Of a stretch of 64,000 nucleotides of DNA, positions 63,636-64,000 are shown in pieces. The translations under genes and the position numbers were made by a program. Under the pieces are notes generated by a model, which saw only the letters and a list, made by a program, of their open reading frames with translations, was not told the origin of the DNA and did not search any database. The DNA is from Lysobacter firmicutimachus (GTDB lineage: Bacteria; Pseudomonadota; Gammaproteobacteria; Xanthomonadales; Xanthomonadaceae). Each line of letters opens with the position of its first letter. Positions within the stretch are counted from its first letter, which is position 1. Location: assembly GCF_037027445.1 (NCBI RefSeq), contig NZ_JBANDL010000002.1, positions 868,001 to 932,000 of the forward strand. Reading direction: 5' to 3'.

Positions 63636-64000
63636 TCAAGGCGTGCGCGGCGCCATGCCGCCGGCCGCCGCGGCCGGGTTGGCGACGCCGGCGCGCAGCC
63701 GCACGGCGACGGTGCGGCCGGCGATCGCGGCCGTAGGTTTGTGGGCGATCACCAGGCGCGCTTTCAGGTAGTCGGCGTACAGCGTGTCGGCGCCTTGCCA
63801 GCGCAAGTCGACGCCATAAGCGCTGGCGTTGCGGGTGGCGCCGTGCAGTTCGGCCAGCGCCGGCGCGGCGCGCCAGTCTGCGCCGTGGGCGACCACCCGG
63901 ATCCGGTACACGAACGAGGCGGTGGCGCCGGGATTGGCCTCGGTCAGCACCGCATCGGCGCGCGCGTCGGGCGAAGCGACGCGCGCGACTTCGACATCGG
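63636..64000 (-). CDS. hypothetical protein, partial (cut by right edge)
   Basis: The frame on the minus strand is open from the window edge to the stop at 63636, giving at least 121 visible residues. A GTG at 63950 is possible as a start, but coding continues upstream with similar codon bias, so the gene probably begins outside the window. The visible part has beta-strand-like segments (F-V-Y-R-I-R-V-V, R-L-V-I-A-H-K) and ends in an Ala/Gly/Pro-rich tail. No family is recognised. Confidence 0.65.
   Translation of the reverse strand, partial: DVEVARVASPDARADAVLTEANPGATASFVYRIRVVAHGADWRAAPALAELHGATRNASAYGVDLRWQGADTLYADYLKARLVIAHKPTAAIAGRTVAVRLRAGVANPAAAAGGMAPRTP

Overview
The window is GC-rich chromosomal DNA of a gammaproteobacterium, most probably a Xanthomonadaceae member close to Lysobacter. 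This placement is an inference from gene content: a TetR/flavodoxin-reductase/desaturase module, a family 8 glycosidase, an RtcR-RtcBA locus, GAATCCC-type intergenic repeats, and a secreted effector-like toxin. No search was run. I see no rRNA, tRNA, CRISPR array, prophage or complete insertion sequence.

Layout. 1-10 kb: end of a LysR gene, a secreted cyclase-family hydrolase, a translationally coupled GST/ArsR/SRPBCC operon, a TetR repressor divergent from a ferredoxin reductase plus fatty-acid desaturase operon, a GST divergent from its LysR regulator, an Lrp/AsnC regulator and a third GST. 10-23 kb: membrane and lipid enzymes (sterol-desaturase family), a zinc-less CobB-type sirtuin, an amidohydrolase, a HAD hydrolase, RidA, a MESH1-like HD hydrolase, an aldo/keto reductase, 6-phosphogluconate dehydrogenase, a GH8 glucanase and a lipoprotein amidase. 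22.7-31 kb: an FMN reductase under a SoxR-type promoter, an APC permease, a lytic transglycosylase, a PQQ-type sugar dehydrogenase, and small exported or cysteine-rich proteins.

31.8-48.2 kb holds the most striking locus: three consecutive exported proteins. The first is about 3494 residues, with twenty near-identical 288-bp tandem repeats, then DUF11 repeats and two OmpA-like domains at the C-terminus. The second is a 1231-residue predicted outer-membrane barrel. The third is a 689-residue DUF11 protein. A good sigma-54 (-24/-12) site lies about 230 bp before the first start codon. I read this as a giant surface adhesin or filament with its own outer-membrane partner.

48.2-64 kb: a 1.6-kb region without a convincing gene that carries an orphan sigma-54 promoter; a stand-alone IS-transposase N-terminal domain; a HAD hydrolase; a protein with the ordered catalytic motifs of CyaA/ExoY/edema-factor adenylyl cyclase toxins, followed by a coiled-coil membrane protein; small secreted proteins; an ATM1-like ABC exporter behind a second SoxR-type promoter; a class D beta-lactamase homologue lacking the catalytic Ser and Lys; and the RtcR/RtcB/RtcA RNA-repair locus with its own sigma-54 promoter. 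Regulatory logic shared across the window is sigma-54 control at three sites and SoxR-like control at two.
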